From the NCBI RefSeq assembly GCF_016919175.1, contig NZ_JAFFPU010000012.1, positions 1 through 64,000 on the forward strand: DNA of 64,000 nt, written 5' to 3'. The position numbers were made by a program, and so were the translations under genes. The stretch is from Leptospira ainlahdjerensis. GTDB taxonomy: Bacteria > Spirochaetota > Leptospiria > Leptospirales > Leptospiraceae. This document shows, piece after piece, positions 62,776-64,000 of this stretch. The notes beneath the pieces are model-generated. The model was not told the origin of the DNA. It ran no database searches and saw only the letters and a program-made list of their open reading frames with translations. Positions within the stretch are counted from its first letter, which is position 1; each line of letters opens with the position of its first letter.

Positions 62776-63672
62776 CTAACCTGTCTTAAACTTTTTACGG
62801 ATATTCCGAAGCGCGTCTTGTTTTGATTTCTCACGCACGGCAGCGCGGAGATTCTTTTTCACAGGAATATAGGACTCGGTGCTTGCCAAGGTTTTGTGAC
62901 CGAGAAAGTCCTTCACTTGCGCCAGAGGGGAACCGTCCGCGATCAGATGCAGAGCACGGCTGTGCCGAAGAGTAAATACGGTCACCGGGCTGACAATCCC
63001 CGCGTTTCTTCCGATTTCGGAAATGATTCTTTCTACGTTTCTGGATGTTGTATGAGAGCCTAAACTTTTGCCGGGAAACAGATAGGAATTGGCGGAAACC
63101 AAAGCATCTTTTTCATATTTCTTTATCAGTGTAAGAAGTTCCGCAGGAATTTCCACGTTTCTAGATTGAGAAAGAACGCTCGATTTGATCTGAATCCATT
63201 TGCGTTTTAGATCCAGATGATTCCACTTGAGAGAAATCAATTCTCCCACCCGAAGCCCGCCGTAATATACGAGGCCGCACATCAGTTCGTGTTTTGCGTT
63301 GGAAGATGCAGATTTTAGAATATTCTGCATTTCTTTAAAAGTAATCGCATTCGGGTTGTTATACTCTCGAACGGGTCTTTGAAAATCCCGAAAGAGGTCC
63401 ATTTTCATCACGTCTTCAAAGAACATCTTGAGAGAACTTACGTTGATCTGAATCGTAGAAGAAGAAACCTTTTTCTTTTTCAGATGATCCATATAACGGT
63501 TGAGGTCTTTGAGAGTGATCTTTTCAGCAGGTTTATCTGCGAAATTAAGAAAATCCACATTGTATTTGAGATACGTGTAAGCGGTCGCTTTCTTATAATT
63601 TCTTTGTCGAATGATCTTACTGAGCCTTTCGATCGAAAGTTTGTTCTTTTTCGGAAGTTCCAATTCTGACAT
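62776..63672 (-). CDS. Tyrosine recombinase (XerC/XerD-like)
   Basis: A protein of about 298 aa. The N-terminal SAM-like DNA-binding domain (about 8-95) has [35 protein letters not shown]. The catalytic domain has Arg I in [60 protein letters not shown] with the H-x-x-R, H and nucleophilic Tyr. The ATG at 63672 (MSELELPKK) is preferred over 63720. It lacks the roughly 20-residue extra helix of integron integrases, so it is not IntI. It could be a chromosome-dimer or phage-type recombinase. Confidence 0.88.
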   Translation of the reverse strand: MSELELPKKNKLSIERLSKIIRQRNYKKATAYTYLKYNVDFLNFADKPAEKITLKDLNRYMDHLKKKKVSSSTIQINVSSLKMFFEDVMKMDLFRDFQRPVREYNNPNAITFKEMQNILKSASSNAKHELMCGLVYYGGLRVGELISLKWNHLDLKRKWIQIKSSVLSQSRNVEIPAELLTLIKKYEKDALVSANSYLFPGKSLGSHTTSRNVERIISEIGRNAGIVSPVTVFTLRHSRALHLIADGSPLAQVKDFLGHKTLASTESYIPVKKNLRAAVREKSKQDALRNIRKKFKTG

Positions 63673-63783
63673 CTCTCTTTCCTGCCAAATCTGTGTTGGA
63701 CTCGTTAGGCGCCATTCCACAGATTTCTATTCTTTTTAGTAGCTTTGAAAAAAAGAAATCAAATATTTCCAAATTGTGTCAAT

Positions 63784-64000
63784 TCAATATTCGATTTTCT
63801 GTAGAATTCTGTCGCAAATCTCTTCGACCTTCAAATCATCGATCTGAAAATAGTGATCGGAAACGGCTTCGTAGTAAGGAAGTCTAGATTCTAAGATGCT
63901 TCGATAGGAAGCGATGGCGCTGAGGGCCGGTCGGGTGGGATCGTTTTGTATCTTTTCTACGAGAACTTCTATGGATCGGGAAAGCCCGAACACTGTCGCA
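63784..64000 (-). CDS. aroK: Shikimate kinase-like protein, C-terminal part (cut by window end)
   Basis: About 71 codons remain, open to the window edge. The end has [36 protein letters not shown], matching the lid-arginine motif (RPxL) and the R-x-x-x-Y-x-x-x-A-D helix near the C-terminus of shikimate kinases. It ends DRILQKIEY. The P-loop half lies outside the window, so the assignment rests on the tail alone. Confidence 0.65.
   Translation of the reverse strand, partial: ATVFGLSRSIEVLVEKIQNDPTRPALSAIASYRSILESRLPYYEAVSDHYFQIDDLKVEEICDRILQKIEY

Noticed and set aside
62776..63672. Tyrosine recombinase as the missing integron integrase
   Set aside because: The protein lacks the additional helix insertion between the second and third conserved patches that marks IntI, and it lies 56 kb from the array in the opposite direction. 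It looks like a XerC/D-type enzyme.
63704..63710. GTTAGGC near the recombinase start as an attI/attC core
   Set aside because: A 7-mer of this kind is expected several times by chance in 64 kb, and no paired R'' or L boxes are present.

Overview
The window is chromosomal DNA from a spirochaete of the genus Leptospira, probably the pathogenic clade. The evidence is DUF1564-family genes (a family I know only from Leptospira), 7TMR-DISM sensors joined to cyclase or GGDEF outputs, GAF/SpoIIE phosphatases, many FxxC-type lipoproteins, and dispersed GTAGGAnnTCCTAC palindromes between genes. GC looks close to 40 percent by eye. I cannot name the species.

Region 1 (1-7030) is the unusual part. It is a run of small toxin-antitoxin operons, all on the + strand: HigBA, VapBC, MazEF, a second RHH/PIN pair, a second HigBA, HicAB, BrnTA and a third VapBC. 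The first seven are separated by about 180-bp imperfect palindromes that have the architecture of integron attC sites: R'' (RYYYAAC), L'' (GGCTTCTCG), variable stem, L' (CGAGAAGCC), R' (GTTRRRY). In the linear array, the R'' box of each site matches the R' box of the PRECEDING site rather than its own. Integron cassette excision and circularisation predicts exactly this. Six complete attC sites plus two partial ones delimit six complete cassettes and one cassette that lacks a complete right end. No integron integrase lies in the window. Cassette orientation places attI/intI, if present, to the left. Each cassette carries its own promoter, with the -10 box only 5-7 nt before the first start codon, which suggests leaderless transcripts.

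Region 2 (7031-21150) holds ilvD, then a set of small stress or accessory genes: DUF4256, two loci pairing an ArsR repressor with AHSA1/SRPBCC proteins, a YdeI-like protein, a GyrI-like protein, a Bcr/CflA-type MFS exporter, an FAD-dependent dehydrogenase, and small membrane proteins. Region 3 (21330-34800) has an AMP-forming acyl-CoA synthetase, a membrane diguanylate cyclase, a large HAMP/adenylate cyclase, a chromate transporter, a methyltransferase, a polysaccharide deacetylase, a TPR lipoprotein and a LEA14-like lipoprotein.

Region 4 (35870-43190) is a methionine-cycle operon: DUF1564, then an ArsR-methyltransferase fusion preceded by a perfect 22-bp palindrome, then ahcY, a ferredoxin, metH and a small Cys-containing protein. 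Region 5 (43190-55860) has repeat-rich intergenic DNA, phosphofructokinase, a GAF-GAF-SpoIIE phosphatase, argB, an SDR, a frameshifted DUF1564 gene, an M61 peptidase followed directly by a BCP peroxiredoxin, and a 7TMR-DISM adenylate cyclase. Region 6 (55860-64000) has an outer-membrane beta-barrel candidate, a gene-poor 1-kb stretch, a small membrane protein, an MBL-fold/SDR/MFS run, a decayed DUF433/DUF5615 toxin-antitoxin remnant beside a XerC/D-like tyrosine recombinase, and the end of a shikimate-kinase-like gene.
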